From Candidatus Saccharimonadota bacterium (GTDB lineage Bacteria; Patescibacteriota; Saccharimonadia; Saccharimonadales; Saccharimonadaceae), in contig CAJPPG010000007.1 of the NCBI GenBank assembly GCA_905372495.1, positions 1 to 30,926 of the forward strand: a stretch of 30,926 nucleotides of DNA, read 5' to 3'. Positions 1 through 8,326 of this stretch are shown here, piece after piece. The translations under genes and the position numbers were made by a program. A model generated the notes under the pieces. That model saw only the letters and a program-made list of their open reading frames with translations, did no database searches and had not been told where the DNA came from. How positions within the stretch are numbered: the stretch's first letter is position 1; each line of letters begins with the position of its first letter.

Positions 1-738
1 GAGAAATATTATGGTAGTCGTGCTAGTATTACCAAAGCTGTTGATAATATCTCATTTGAAGTCCAAAGTGGGGAATTTGTCGCTATTATGGGCGCCAGTG
101 GTTCTGGTAAAACTACATTACTGAACCTTATCTCAACTATCGACAAAGTTACTGCCGGACATATCTATGTCGCCGGTACAGATATTACAAAATTAAAAGG
201 AAACGAGCTAAACCGTTTTCGTCGTGAAGAATTAGGTTTTATTTTTCAAGATTTTAATCTTCTAGATAATCTAACTGCTTACGAAAATATTGCATTAGCA
301 CTTTCTATCCAAAACGTTAATAATGCAGAAATAGAGCGTAGGGTTAAGAAAGTTGCTGAAGATTTAGATATTCAAAATATCTTGCAAAAATATCCATATC
401 AAATGTCTGGTGGACAAAAACAGCGTGTTGCTTCTGCACGAGCTATTGTCACTAACCCTAAATTAGTCCTTGCTGACGAACCAACAGGTGCACTTGATTC
501 AAAATCTTCAAGAATGCTGCTTGAAAGATTTGATTATCTTAATCAGGAACTTGGTGCTACTATCCTTATGGTAACTCACGATGCCTTTACGGCTAGTTAT
601 TCTTCACGCGTAATCTTTATCAAAGATGGTAAAATTTTTAACGAAATCAATCGAGGCAAAGATTCTAGAAAAGAATTCTTTGATAAAATCATCGATGTGA
701 TGACCTTGCTTGGAGGGGACCTTGGCGATGCTCTTTAA
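1..738 (+). CDS. bceA: BceA-type ABC transporter ATPase (5' partial)
   Basis: ATP-binding subunit of a MacB/BceA-type ABC transporter, predicted to power the permease encoded immediately downstream. These systems usually sense or remove membrane-acting peptide antibiotics. The open frame enters from the left edge, so the true start is outside the window. Counting from the first codon, Walker A GASGSGKTT is at about 31-39. The Q-loop (IFQDF), signature MSGGQKQR, Walker B VLADEP with TGALD, and the H-loop MVTHD follow in order. The stop overlaps the permease start by 11 bases, so translation is probably coupled. Family and partner are clear; the substrate is inferred from family only. No two-component regulator is visible, but upstream DNA is missing. 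Confidence 0.9.
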   Translation, partial: EKYYGSRASITKAVDNISFEVQSGEFVAIMGASGSGKTTLLNLISTIDKVTAGHIYVAGTDITKLKGNELNRFRREELGFIFQDFNLLDNLTAYENIALALSIQNVNNAEIERRVKKVAEDLDIQNILQKYPYQMSGGQKQRVASARAIVTNPKLVLADEPTGALDSKSSRMLLERFDYLNQELGATILMVTHDAFTASYSSRVIFIKDGKIFNEINRGKDSRKEFFDKIIDVMTLLGGDLGDAL

Positions 739-2947
739 GTTATCTATCCGTAATATTTTACGTAGTATTAAAGACTATGCTATCTATTTCTTTACTCTGA
801 TATTGGGCGTTGTCATCTTCTATGTCTTTAATGCTATTGGCACACAGTCTTCTATGATGCAGCTCAGTTCTTCATCAAGGGAAGTTGTTAAGCTTCTGAT
901 TACTGTTTTGTCCGGTGTAAGTGTTTTGGTAGCTGGTATTTTGGGCTATTTAATAATTTATGCCTCACGTTTTTTGATTAGACGGCGCAATAAAGAATTC
1001 GCTATTTATTTAACTCTAGGCATGAGTAAACAGAAAATCTCGTTATTACTATTTCTTGAGACGTTATTTATCGGTATTTTCTCCCTTGTTTCTGGTCTAG
1101 TGATCGGTGTATTCTTATCTCAACTGATGAGTGTCCTCGTGGCTAGCCTCTTTGAAGCTGATATGTCAAAATTCCAATTTGTATTTTCCAGTGAAGCCTG
1201 TCTGAAGACCATCCTTTATTTTGGTATCATCTATTTTATAGTGATCATATTTAATACTTTCATGGTCAATAAATTAAAAATCATCGACCTCATACAATCA
1301 AGCCGTAAGTCAGAGAAGACACGTCTTAAAAATCCCATAATCTGCAGTGTTATCTTTTTAATTGCCGCTGTTGCTCTTGGTTTTGCATACTTCGAAGCGA
1401 CAACTAGCTATATGCAGATTCTTAGTAATGCTAATCTTCTATTCCTATATTTTGCGATCGGCACTATCTCTACATTCTTTATTTTTTGGTCTCTCTCCGG
1501 TTTGATTATGAGGCTCGTCACGATCCGTAAGAAGCTTTATTATCATGGGTTAAATAGCTTCACATTTCGTCAGATTAGTAGTAAAATTAACACCACTGTT
1601 GCTTCAATGACTGTAATTTGTATAATGCTATTTTTAACTATCTGCATGCTTTCAAGTTGTCTTTCAATTCGTGAAGCAACAAAAAAGCAACTAGCTTATG
1701 CCACACCTGTAGATGTGATTATAAAATATGATAATAATAAATCTTTTTGGCACGAGCTAGAAGATGAACAAGATTCAGACGACGGTCAAGAATCAAGTAA
1801 TAATCATTCAGATCGTTCCGCTAAAACAGATAGTCAAAGTAAAAAATCCACGAAGAAAAAGTCTGAACAGCCCCAAGCCTTGAAGGATATGGATCAAAAA
1901 GAAAAAGTAGAGGATATCATAAAAGAAAATCCTAACATTTGGTCGCAGCTTAAAGATCAACAATCAGTTTCTACTTATAATTTATCAAATACATTTGAAA
2001 AAAGATTTAGACTTTCGCAAGTTATCAGTAGTAACGCCATTAAGAAGTTTAATGAAATTACTCAGAGAACTGGCGATAGTAGTTATGCAAGTCTCAATGT
2101 TTTATCCTTAACCGACTACAACAAACTTGCCAAGCTTTATCATCTAGACCAAATTGAAATGGCAGAAGACCAGTATTTTATCCTCGCAGATTTTTCTAAG
2201 CTATATCCAATTTATAACACTTCATTAAAAGAAGGTTTTCAGATTAAAATGAACAATAGAGCTCTTTCTCCTAAGTTCGATCATGTAGTTGAGGGTGCAC
2301 TCGAGCCAACTTCTCCGAAATCTAATTTTGGTATCATCGTTGTCTCTGATGATATGGTTAAAGGTTTGGTGCAGCAGGATAATTACCTAATTGCGAATTA
2401 TAAAGTTCATTCTCGTAAGGATCGAGAACAACTTGATCAGGCATTGCAAAAAATGATTGCTGGTAACACGAATGACTATATACGAGTTACAGAAAAACGC
2501 TTGTATACTCTAAAGACCAAAAATTACATCATTTCTTTATCAGTTGGTCTGCAGGCGATTGCTACCTTTCTCGGATTATACCTTGGTGTTATATTCCTTA
2601 TTTCCAGTGCAGCCATTCTTGCATTAAAAGAGCTTTCTGAATCGTCCGATAATCGTGAAAAATATATGGTTTTAAGACGCTTAGGCGCTGATGAAAAAAT
2701 GATTAAACAAACATTATTCAGACAAATTGCCATTTTCTTTAGTACTCCACTATTGCTTGCCATTATTCATTCAGTTTTTGGTTTGACATTCGCCCTTAAT
2801 ATCCTTAGCTATATTGGTACTGACGGACTATTATCATCAATTATCATGACAGTTGTTCTTCTAATAATCATTTATGGTGGATATTTCCTAATCACATATT
2901 TCAGCAGTAAGCGTATTATCTCCGAAAAACAATTAAGTCGAGGCTAA
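728..2947 (+). CDS. bceB: BceB-type ABC transporter permease
   Basis: Membrane subunit of the Bce-type transporter, 739 residues. I chose the ATG at 728 over the TTG at 710 because GGAGGGG at 712-718 sits 9 bases upstream and because MLFKLSIRNI...KDYAIYF is the usual family N-terminus. About ten membrane helices are visible, with FtsX-like segments at both ends. A large extracytoplasmic domain lies roughly between residues 330 and 620; in this family it contacts the peptide antibiotic or its lipid complex. Residues about 345-393 at the start of that domain form a low-complexity acidic, then Ser/Lys-rich stretch. The gene overlaps the ATPase by 11 bases and ends before a strong terminator, so the two form the end of an operon. 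Confidence 0.9.
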   Translation: MLFKLSIRNILRSIKDYAIYFFTLILGVVIFYVFNAIGTQSSMMQLSSSSREVVKLLITVLSGVSVLVAGILGYLIIYASRFLIRRRNKEFAIYLTLGMSKQKISLLLFLETLFIGIFSLVSGLVIGVFLSQLMSVLVASLFEADMSKFQFVFSSEACLKTILYFGIIYFIVIIFNTFMVNKLKIIDLIQSSRKSEKTRLKNPIICSVIFLIAAVALGFAYFEATTSYMQILSNANLLFLYFAIGTISTFFIFWSLSGLIMRLVTIRKKLYYHGLNSFTFRQISSKINTTVASMTVICIMLFLTICMLSSCLSIREATKKQLAYATPVDVIIKYDNNKSFWHELEDEQDSDDGQESSNNHSDRSAKTDSQSKKSTKKKSEQPQALKDMDQKEKVEDIIKENPNIWSQLKDQQSVSTYNLSNTFEKRFRLSQVISSNAIKKFNEITQRTGDSSYASLNVLSLTDYNKLAKLYHLDQIEMAEDQYFILADFSKLYPIYNTSLKEGFQIKMNNRALSPKFDHVVEGALEPTSPKSNFGIIVVSDDMVKGLVQQDNYLIANYKVHSRKDREQLDQALQKMIAGNTNDYIRVTEKRLYTLKTKNYIISLSVGLQAIATFLGLYLGVIFLISSAAILALKELSESSDNREKYMVLRRLGADEKMIKQTLFRQIAIFFSTPLLLAIIHSVFGLTFALNILSYIGTDGLLSSIIMTVVLLIIIYGGYFLITYFSSKRIISEKQLSRG

Positions 2948-3003
2948 TGAAAAGGCACATGACAATAAAAAACGACCATAAAAAAAGATGGTAAAACATC
3001 TAG

Positions 3004-3028
3004 CCCCTCACAAGAGGGGTATTTTTTT
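3004..3028 (+). terminator. Rho-independent terminator after bceB
   Basis: Perfect CCCCTC/GAGGGG stem (3004-3009 and 3014-3019) with an ACAA loop, followed by TATTTTTTT. It closes the transporter operon; the next promoter starts at its last base. Confidence 0.9.
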
Positions 3029-3036
3029 GTTATACT
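3028..3036 (+). promoter_or_regulatory. Extended -10 promoter, leaderless start
   Basis: TGT-TATACT, an extended -10, with exactly 6 bases between its end and the ATG at 3043. The predicted transcript starts at the A of the start codon. There is no Shine-Dalgarno sequence and no recognisable -35 box. The box is also the centre of a small inverted repeat, TGTTA-TAC-TAACA. Confidence 0.65.
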
Positions 3037-3042
3037 AACATT

Positions 3043-3390
3043 ATGAATTACAAAATAATTCTTACAAAAAATATAAAATATTCTGATGTTCAGTCAGAAA
3101 ACAAAATTGTGTTTATAGTAGATAGTAATAAACAGCTTCCAACTTTTGACTCCCAGGGAGGTGTAAGACGTCAATTTGAAGAGCTTTTTAAAGCAAAAAT
3201 TTGTTTTGGTTATATTTTTCTTCAAGCAAAAAACGAAAATGCTATTTTTGCATCAGCAAAGATAAAAAAACTTCCAAGAAATTGGCACTATGTCCCATAT
3301 TCGAAGCTAAATAAGAACAACTGTAAGGACTTTGACATAATACATCGCGCCATGCAGAAGCTCGGCTATGTCTCTGATTTTCTGATATAA
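3043..3390 (+). CDS. Hypothetical protein, 115 aa
   Basis: I do not recognise this protein. It is Lys-rich, with no signal peptide, no clear membrane helix and no motif I can name; two Cys (in AKICF and NNCKD) do not form a metal-binding pattern. It looks like a small cytosolic protein with an alternating strand/helix composition. It is bracketed by the bceB terminator and its own near-perfect promoter, which supports it being a gene. Its last codons hold the promoter of gatC, so the gene's 3' end and gatC regulation are constrained together. Confidence 0.65.
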   Translation: MNYKIILTKNIKYSDVQSENKIVFIVDSNKQLPTFDSQGGVRRQFEELFKAKICFGYIFLQAKNENAIFASAKIKKLPRNWHYVPYSKLNKNNCKDFDIIHRAMQKLGYVSDFLI

Positions 3391-3391
3391 T
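3383..3391 (+). promoter_or_regulatory. Extended -10 promoter of gatC, leaderless
   Basis: TGA-TATAAT, a consensus extended -10, ends exactly 6 bases before the gatC ATG at 3398. It overlaps the stop codon of the preceding gene. No Shine-Dalgarno precedes gatC, in line with a leaderless message. Confidence 0.7.
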
Positions 3392-3397
3392 TAAGCT

Positions 3398-3685
3398 ATG
3401 AAAAATACACGCGAGGATATCTTGCACTTAGCAAAACTTTCTAATTTATCCCTCGAAGAGACAGAAGTAGAAGGCTTGCAGCGAGATTTAGATAATATTG
3501 TTAATTATATTTCACAACTAGATGAGTTAAACACTGATGGTGTTGAACCAACTTATCAGGTTTTTGAAATGGAAAATGTCTGGCGAGAGGATGAAATCAA
3601 ACCACAAGATGCTTCCAGAGAACAGCTTTTAAGTCTAGCTCCTGCTTCAAGGCAAGACATGATTCAAGTGCCGAAAGTACTTTAA
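3398..3685 (+). CDS. gatC: Asp/Glu-tRNA(Asn/Gln) amidotransferase subunit C
   Basis: Small subunit of the GatCAB amidotransferase, which wraps around GatA and helps it associate with GatB. The complex converts Glu-tRNA(Gln) or Asp-tRNA(Asn) to the amidated form. At 95 residues it has the normal family length. It shows the usual N-terminal HLAKLSNLSLEE helix, the NIVNYISQLDELNTDGVEPTY segment and the VWREDE motif. It heads the order gatC-gatA-(unknown)-gatB, with 47 bases to gatA. The start is fixed by the promoter 6 bases upstream; there is no ribosome binding site. Confidence 0.95.
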   Translation: MKNTREDILHLAKLSNLSLEETEVEGLQRDLDNIVNYISQLDELNTDGVEPTYQVFEMENVWREDEIKPQDASREQLLSLAPASRQDMIQVPKVL

Positions 3686-3732
3686 ATTATTTAATTACCT
3701 AATATTTCAGAAATTAAAAAAGGAAGACCAAA

Positions 3733-5145
3733 ATGAAGATTGCAAATAAGCAAATTTCTGCCGTTAGTCTGGTGAAGGAAGCCTTTGAAAAAGCTCGCCA
3801 GTTTGCAAAATATAATATCTTTGTTTCGCTAGCAGACGAAGAGAAAGCCCTAAAGAAGGCTGAAGAAATTGATAGGAAAATCGCCGCTGGCGAAGAAGTC
3901 GGACCGCTGGCTGGTGCACCCTACGCTTTAAAGGATAATTTCTTAAGTAAAGAGGGAAATACTACTGCCTCCGCAAAAATTCTTGAGTCATTTCATTCTC
4001 CAATCGATTCTACTACTGTCAAGAAGCTCGAAGAAGCTGGCGCAATCATGATTGGTCGCACCAATCTCGACGCCTTTGCTCACGGCTCTTCGACCGAAAA
4101 TTCCTACTTTGGTCCATCTCATAACGCCAAGGATTTTGAACGCGTTCCTGGTGGTTCTTCCGGTGGCTCCGCCGCAGCTGTTGCTCTTGATATTGTTGAA
4201 TTTGCTACGGGTACAGATACCGGCGGCTCCATTCGTCAGCCAGCTTCGTTTAACGGCGTTTATGGCTTTAAGCCAACCTATGGTACAATTTCTCGTTATG
4301 GTGTTGTGGCAATGGCTTCTAGTACCGACTGTATTGGTTTCTTTACTAAAAACGCGGAGGATATGGATCTTTTAATGTCGATCTGTGCCGGCCAAGATGA
4401 AAAAGATCTTACTACCTTACCTAGTTTCTATAACCACGAAGAGCAAAAATATTTTGTTCCGGAAATTGCCCCTAAAAGCGCTAAGATTGGTATCATCAAA
4501 GATTTTAAAAATGACTCGATTGATCCCGAAGTTCAACGTGTTTTAGATTCTCAGGTTGAAAAACTTAAGGCGGCTGGACATCAGATCGTCGAGCTAGAGA
4601 TGCCAATTCTTAAGTATGCTCTCGCCGTCTATTATATTGTTGTGCCAGCAGAGGTTACTTCAAATCTTTCACGCTACGACGGTATTCGTTATGGTTACCG
4701 TTCAGAACATGCTAATAATCTAAGTGAAGTATTTGGCCTCTCACGCAACGAAGGATTTATGCCAGAGAACAAGCGTCGCATCATGATTGGTAACTTTGTT
4801 CTCAGTTCTGGCTTCTATGATGCCTATTTCAAAAAGGCCGAGCAGGCTCGTACCCTCATTATTGAGGAGTATCAAAAAGCTTTTGAGCAATGTGATTATC
4901 TCCTCACTCCTGTTTCGCCATCCCCAGCCTTTAAGCTCGGCGAGAAGGTTAGTGATCCTGTTGCAATGTACTTCGAAGACGTTATGAGTGTACCAATTAA
5001 TCTTGCTGGACTGCCAAGTCTCGCCTATCCTGCCGGTGAAAGTCAGGATACCAAGATGCCAATTGGTCTGCAGTTTATTGGTCAAAGACGCAGCGATAAG
5101 AGTATTTTAGATTTTGCTAAATATCTCGCTAAGGAGTTAAATTAA
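3733..5145 (+). CDS. gatA: Asp/Glu-tRNA amidotransferase subunit A
   Basis: Amidase-signature subunit that hydrolyses glutamine to supply ammonia to GatB. It has 470 residues. The Ser-cisSer-Lys triad is intact: Lys67 (in YALKDNF), Ser142 in PGGSSGGS and nucleophile Ser166 in TDTGGSIRQP. The spacing of 75 and 24 residues matches characterised GatA proteins. The ATG at 3733 follows AGGAAG at 3721-3726. The stop codon shares one base (TAATG) with the next gene, indicating coupled translation of the gat operon. Confidence 0.97.
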   Translation: MKIANKQISAVSLVKEAFEKARQFAKYNIFVSLADEEKALKKAEEIDRKIAAGEEVGPLAGAPYALKDNFLSKEGNTTASAKILESFHSPIDSTTVKKLEEAGAIMIGRTNLDAFAHGSSTENSYFGPSHNAKDFERVPGGSSGGSAAAVALDIVEFATGTDTGGSIRQPASFNGVYGFKPTYGTISRYGVVAMASSTDCIGFFTKNAEDMDLLMSICAGQDEKDLTTLPSFYNHEEQKYFVPEIAPKSAKIGIIKDFKNDSIDPEVQRVLDSQVEKLKAAGHQIVELEMPILKYALAVYYIVVPAEVTSNLSRYDGIRYGYRSEHANNLSEVFGLSRNEGFMPENKRRIMIGNFVLSSGFYDAYFKKAEQARTLIIEEYQKAFEQCDYLLTPVSPSPAFKLGEKVSDPVAMYFEDVMSVPINLAGLPSLAYPAGESQDTKMPIGLQFIGQRRSDKSILDFAKYLAKELN

Positions 5146-5564
5146 TGCCATATTCGACACTGATTCTTCTAATTGCAATCTTAATTGTCGGCGTTTTTGT
5201 CTTTATCGCCATCTCTTCTACTGGTCGCCGCAGCCACCGCTTTGATGTTGAAGACTATCAAACTAGGTTTTTAAAAATTGAAAATTCTCTAACTCGCGAC
5301 AATAAATTATCTTATAACGCAGCCGTTATTGAGGCAGACAAACTACTCGATCGTGCTCTTATGGAACTTGGGGTGCCAGGAAAAACCATGGGAGAAAGGC
5401 TGAAGGCTTCCAGTACGCGTTTTACTCAGCTCAACTCTGTTTGGTATGCTCACAAACAACGTAATCAAATTGCACACGAGCAAGATTTTAATTTAGAGTA
5501 TAATCAAGCTAAGCATGCCTTAGCGAGTTTTCGTCAGGCCTTAAAAGATCTAGGAGCAATTTAA
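5145..5564 (+). CDS. Membrane-anchored HEPN-like protein in the gat operon
   Basis: A 139-residue protein of unknown function between gatA and gatB. Residues about 5-25 are a strongly hydrophobic helix followed by GRRSHR, so it should be anchored with its C-terminus in the cytoplasm. The rest looks all-helical and carries R106-N-Q-I-A-H111, which fits the R(N/D/H)xxxH form of the Rx4-6H HEPN motif. A second feature is the family-like EADKLLDRAL helix near residues 63-72. AAGGAG at 5131-5136 precedes its ATG, which overlaps the gatA stop by one base. The gene is clear. The HEPN assignment rests on a motif and predicted helices, and ribonuclease activity is only a possibility. Many HEPN proteins are instead inactive scaffolds. 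Confidence 0.75.
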   Translation: MPYSTLILLIAILIVGVFVFIAISSTGRRSHRFDVEDYQTRFLKIENSLTRDNKLSYNAAVIEADKLLDRALMELGVPGKTMGERLKASSTRFTQLNSVWYAHKQRNQIAHEQDFNLEYNQAKHALASFRQALKDLGAI

Positions 5565-5575
5565 TTGGAGAAACT

Positions 5576-7036
5576 ATGACTGAACAAAAATATGAAATCA
5601 CCGTCGGTATCGAGTGCCATGTACAGCTCGCTACCAAAACTAAACTCTTCTCTGAAGTCGACAATGATGCGAGAGGAAAAGAGCCGAACTCTTGCGTTTC
5701 ACCCGTAGAATATGCCCTACCTGGCATGTTACCACGCTTAAATCGTGAAGCTGTTAATATGGCAGTACGAGCCGGACTTGCGCTTAATTCTAAAATTAAC
5801 CTTCTTTCACGTTTCGATCGTAAGCATTATTTCTATCCAGATTCTCCAAAGGGTTATCAGATTACTCAGATGTATCAACCAATCATCGGTGCTGGCTATG
5901 TCGAGCTTCCAAATGGTAAGCAAATCCGCATTGAGCACGCTCATCTTGAAGGTGATGCAGGTAAGTTGAATCATTTCGATAATTATTCCCTCGTAGATCT
6001 TAACCGTGCTGACACTCCACTCATTGAAATCGTTTCTATGCCAGATATCCATACTGCCCATGATGCCCATGACTACTGTAAGGAGCTTTGGCGCCTTATG
6101 ACTTTTGCCGGAGTTTGTTTTGGTGATCTTTATAACGGTAATATGCGTTTTGACGTCAATATCTCTCTAGCCGAGAAGGGAAGCAAAACCCTTGGCAAAC
6201 GTGCTGAGATTAAAAACCTTAATTCTTTCCGTTCTGTCGAGCGTGCCATTGAATATGAATACGAAAGGCAGAGTAAAATGCTTGACGCTGGGGAAGTCAT
6301 TACTCAAGAAACTCGTGGTTGGAATGATGCCACTGGCAAGACTACTTCTCAGCGCTCTAAGGAAGAAGCTCAAGACTATCGCTATATGCCAGAGCCAGAT
6401 CTTCCACCAATCAGATTAACAGAGGAGCAGGTAAAAAATGAACGCGAGACTATGCCGCTACTTCCTGCCGACTACCGTAACACTCTCGGTATGATTATTT
6501 CACAAGAGATCTTAGAAATTCTCCTTGATTATAAACAGTTAGTTGACCGTCTAGCTGACCTTAAGACCGAGTATGATATTCATGGCATTGATAAAGAAAC
6601 CAGCAAGGTTGCCATCCTAAAAATTTCCAACCTCTTTACTTCGGTGCTTCTAGCCGAAGAAAATAGCAGTCTCTTAAACGATCCGATGCCAAGCGTGAAA
6701 CAATTAATGGATCTAAGCTCTATGATTGCTAAAAATGAACTCTCAAGTACTAGTGTTAAGGAAGTCTTTCTACGCTTCTTCACGCCAGAAATGCACTTTA
6801 AAGAAGCTAGGGCTATTGCTAAAGAACTCAACCTTATTCAAGAGAACGATCTTGGTGCTGTTGAAAAAATCGTCGATGAGGTCATTGCTGATCCAAACAA
6901 TGCTCAGGCCGTGGCTGACTTTAAAGCTGGCTCAGAAAAAGTTCTCGGATTTCTAGTCGGACAAGTCATGAAAGCCTCTCGTGGTAAGGCTAACCCAAGT
7001 ATGGCACAAGACATTTTACGTAAAAAACTCGCCTAA
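5576..7036 (+). CDS. gatB: Asp/Glu-tRNA amidotransferase subunit B
   Basis: tRNA-binding and kinase/transamidase subunit of GatCAB, 486 residues. It shows the family opening EITVGIECHVQL, then FDRKHYFYPDSPKGYQI, HLEGDAGKLNHFD, and VDLNRADTPLIEIVSMPD. A C-terminal YqeY-like helical tail, ending in ANPSMAQDILRKKLA, contacts tRNA. In the usual RIHLEEDAGK motif the second acidic residue is Gly (HAHLEGDAGK), a mild departure. The segment that often reads CPVCLGLPG in GatB is SPVEYALPG here, so those cysteines are absent. GGAGAA lies 6 bases before the ATG, and the gap to the preceding gene is 11 bases. Confidence 0.96.
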   Translation: MTEQKYEITVGIECHVQLATKTKLFSEVDNDARGKEPNSCVSPVEYALPGMLPRLNREAVNMAVRAGLALNSKINLLSRFDRKHYFYPDSPKGYQITQMYQPIIGAGYVELPNGKQIRIEHAHLEGDAGKLNHFDNYSLVDLNRADTPLIEIVSMPDIHTAHDAHDYCKELWRLMTFAGVCFGDLYNGNMRFDVNISLAEKGSKTLGKRAEIKNLNSFRSVERAIEYEYERQSKMLDAGEVITQETRGWNDATGKTTSQRSKEEAQDYRYMPEPDLPPIRLTEEQVKNERETMPLLPADYRNTLGMIISQEILEILLDYKQLVDRLADLKTEYDIHGIDKETSKVAILKISNLFTSVLLAEENSSLLNDPMPSVKQLMDLSSMIAKNELSSTSVKEVFLRFFTPEMHFKEARAIAKELNLIQENDLGAVEKIVDEVIADPNNAQAVADFKAGSEKVLGFLVGQVMKASRGKANPSMAQDILRKKLA

Positions 7037-7049
7037 AACATAAGGGTTA

Positions 7050-7058
7050 TGCTAGAAT
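7050..7058 (+). promoter_or_regulatory. Extended -10 promoter of metK
   Basis: TGC-TAGAAT between gatB and metK, predicting a start near 7065 and a leader of about 30 bases. I see no SAM riboswitch; the leader is too short. The site upstream of the ATG is only a weak AAGAAAG. Confidence 0.5.
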
Positions 7059-7095
7059 AGTAGTACAAAAATTCAAGACCACAAGAAAGAACAAA

Positions 7096-8157
7096 ATGAA
7101 ACTATATACAAATGAAATTGTTTTTCGTGGTCATCCCGATAAGGTCTGTGACCAAATTAGCGACGCCTTACTTGACGCCTTTTTACAGGGAGACAAGCAT
7201 TCTCGTTGTGGAATTGAGGTTATGGGTGGTAAAGGTAAAATCTTTATTACCGGAGAAGTCACTTCGAATGCCGAGGTGGATGTTCAAAAAATCGTCATGC
7301 GCGTACTAAAAGATGTTGGCTATATTGATCAAAATAATCGTGCAATCAATGTTGTCGAATCAGGAGATCCAAAGGATATTGAAATTATCAATAATCTAGG
7401 CAAGCAAAGTCATGATATTGCACTCGGCACTAATGATGAAGTTGGCGGTGCTGGTGACCAAGGTATGATGTTTGGGTTCGCTTGCGACGATACTCCGGAA
7501 TATAAACCTGTCGCCATGCATTTGCTTCAGGAATTTTCAAAATTCTATGACCAACTTCGGATAAAAGATCAAAGATTTTTACCGGACGGCAAGACTCAAA
7601 TCACTGGTATCTATGATCGTAAAATGCATCTCAAGAAGATTAAAGACTGGACAATCAGCTATCAAAATACTGAAGAAGATCGTACTGAAACTGATCAAAT
7701 CTTAATCGATAAAGCAAAGGAATTAGCTTCTCAATTCGGTTTGAAAATTGAAAAATTCTGGGTCAATCCGACGGGCAAGTTTCTTATTGGTGGTTTTCAA
7801 GGTGATGCCGGCCTTACTGGTCGTAAGATTGTGGTTGATAGTTACCAATCTTTTGCTCCAGTCGGTGGTGGCGCCTTCTCTGGTAAGGACCCGTCCAAGG
7901 TGGATCGTTCTGGTGCTTATAAAGCTCGCGAAATTGCTATTCGCTATCTTAAAGAATATCAATTATCTCGCTGTGAAGTCCAGCTATCATATGCCATCGG
8001 TATTGCCGAACCATTAGCCATCTATATTCTAGGTGACGACAAAAGTCTTGAACCAGAAAAGTCTTTGTATGCCGAATGTACTCCGAAACAAATGATTAAA
8101 GACCTTAGGCTTCTTGATAAACACTTCGAAGATACTGCCAAGTTTGGTCATTTCTAA
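7096..8157 (+). CDS. metK: S-adenosylmethionine synthetase
   Basis: Makes S-adenosylmethionine from methionine and ATP in the cytosol. The GHPDK motif (about 12-16), GGAGDQGMMFG ATP-binding motif and GGGAFSGKDPSKVDRS P-loop-like motif are all present. At 353 residues it is shorter than the usual 380-400. The middle segment after GAGDQG is compressed, and the protein stops directly after the KFGHF motif, lacking the usual short tail. RPD of the common LRPDAKSQVT motif is LPD (FLPDGKTQIT). The fold and active site appear intact, so I read it as a compact but functional enzyme. It is transcribed from its own promoter after the gat operon. Confidence 0.95.
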   Translation: MKLYTNEIVFRGHPDKVCDQISDALLDAFLQGDKHSRCGIEVMGGKGKIFITGEVTSNAEVDVQKIVMRVLKDVGYIDQNNRAINVVESGDPKDIEIINNLGKQSHDIALGTNDEVGGAGDQGMMFGFACDDTPEYKPVAMHLLQEFSKFYDQLRIKDQRFLPDGKTQITGIYDRKMHLKKIKDWTISYQNTEEDRTETDQILIDKAKELASQFGLKIEKFWVNPTGKFLIGGFQGDAGLTGRKIVVDSYQSFAPVGGGAFSGKDPSKVDRSGAYKAREIAIRYLKEYQLSRCEVQLSYAIGIAEPLAIYILGDDKSLEPEKSLYAECTPKQMIKDLRLLDKHFEDTAKFGHF

Positions 8158-8216
8158 AATACAAGTAAAGCCTTGCGATTTGTATCAGATAAGTAGATCT
8201 TAATTCTAAAATACAA
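8152..8216 (+). repeat. 13-bp direct repeat after metK
   Basis: TTCTAAAATACAA occurs at 8152-8164, overlapping the metK stop, and again at 8204-8216, 52 bases later. The function is unknown. The intergenic stretch 8158-8326 otherwise holds only the fusA promoter and leader; I see no strong metK terminator in it. Confidence 0.45.
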
Positions 8217-8237
8217 CTTTATTTTTAACAGATAGCA

Positions 8238-8246
8238 TGGTAAAAT
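8238..8246 (+). promoter_or_regulatory. Extended -10 promoter of fusA
   Basis: TGG-TAAAAT, predicting a transcript start near 8253 and a leader of about 74 bases before the fusA ATG. Confidence 0.5.
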
Positions 8247-8259
8247 ATCACCAACGTCT

Positions 8260-8284
8260 TTTTGCCGTAATTTAATTGGCAAAA
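8260..8284 (+). other. Hairpin in fusA leader
   Basis: TTTTGCC (8260-8266) and GGCAAAA (8278-8284) form a 7-bp perfect stem with an 11-base loop, near the predicted 5' end of the fusA message. It could stabilise or regulate the mRNA. It has no U-tract and so is not a terminator. Confidence 0.35.
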
Positions 8285-8326
8285 CACCGTAAGGAGACAA
8301 TAAATAATAACTAAATAAGGAAATTC

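Noticed and set aside
4741..5085. 114-codon open frame on the - strand
   Set aside because: Antisense to gatA with no motif; gatA is certain.
7059..7095. SAM riboswitch ahead of metK
   Set aside because: The predicted leader is about 30 bases, too short for any known SAM-sensing fold, and no conserved core is seen.
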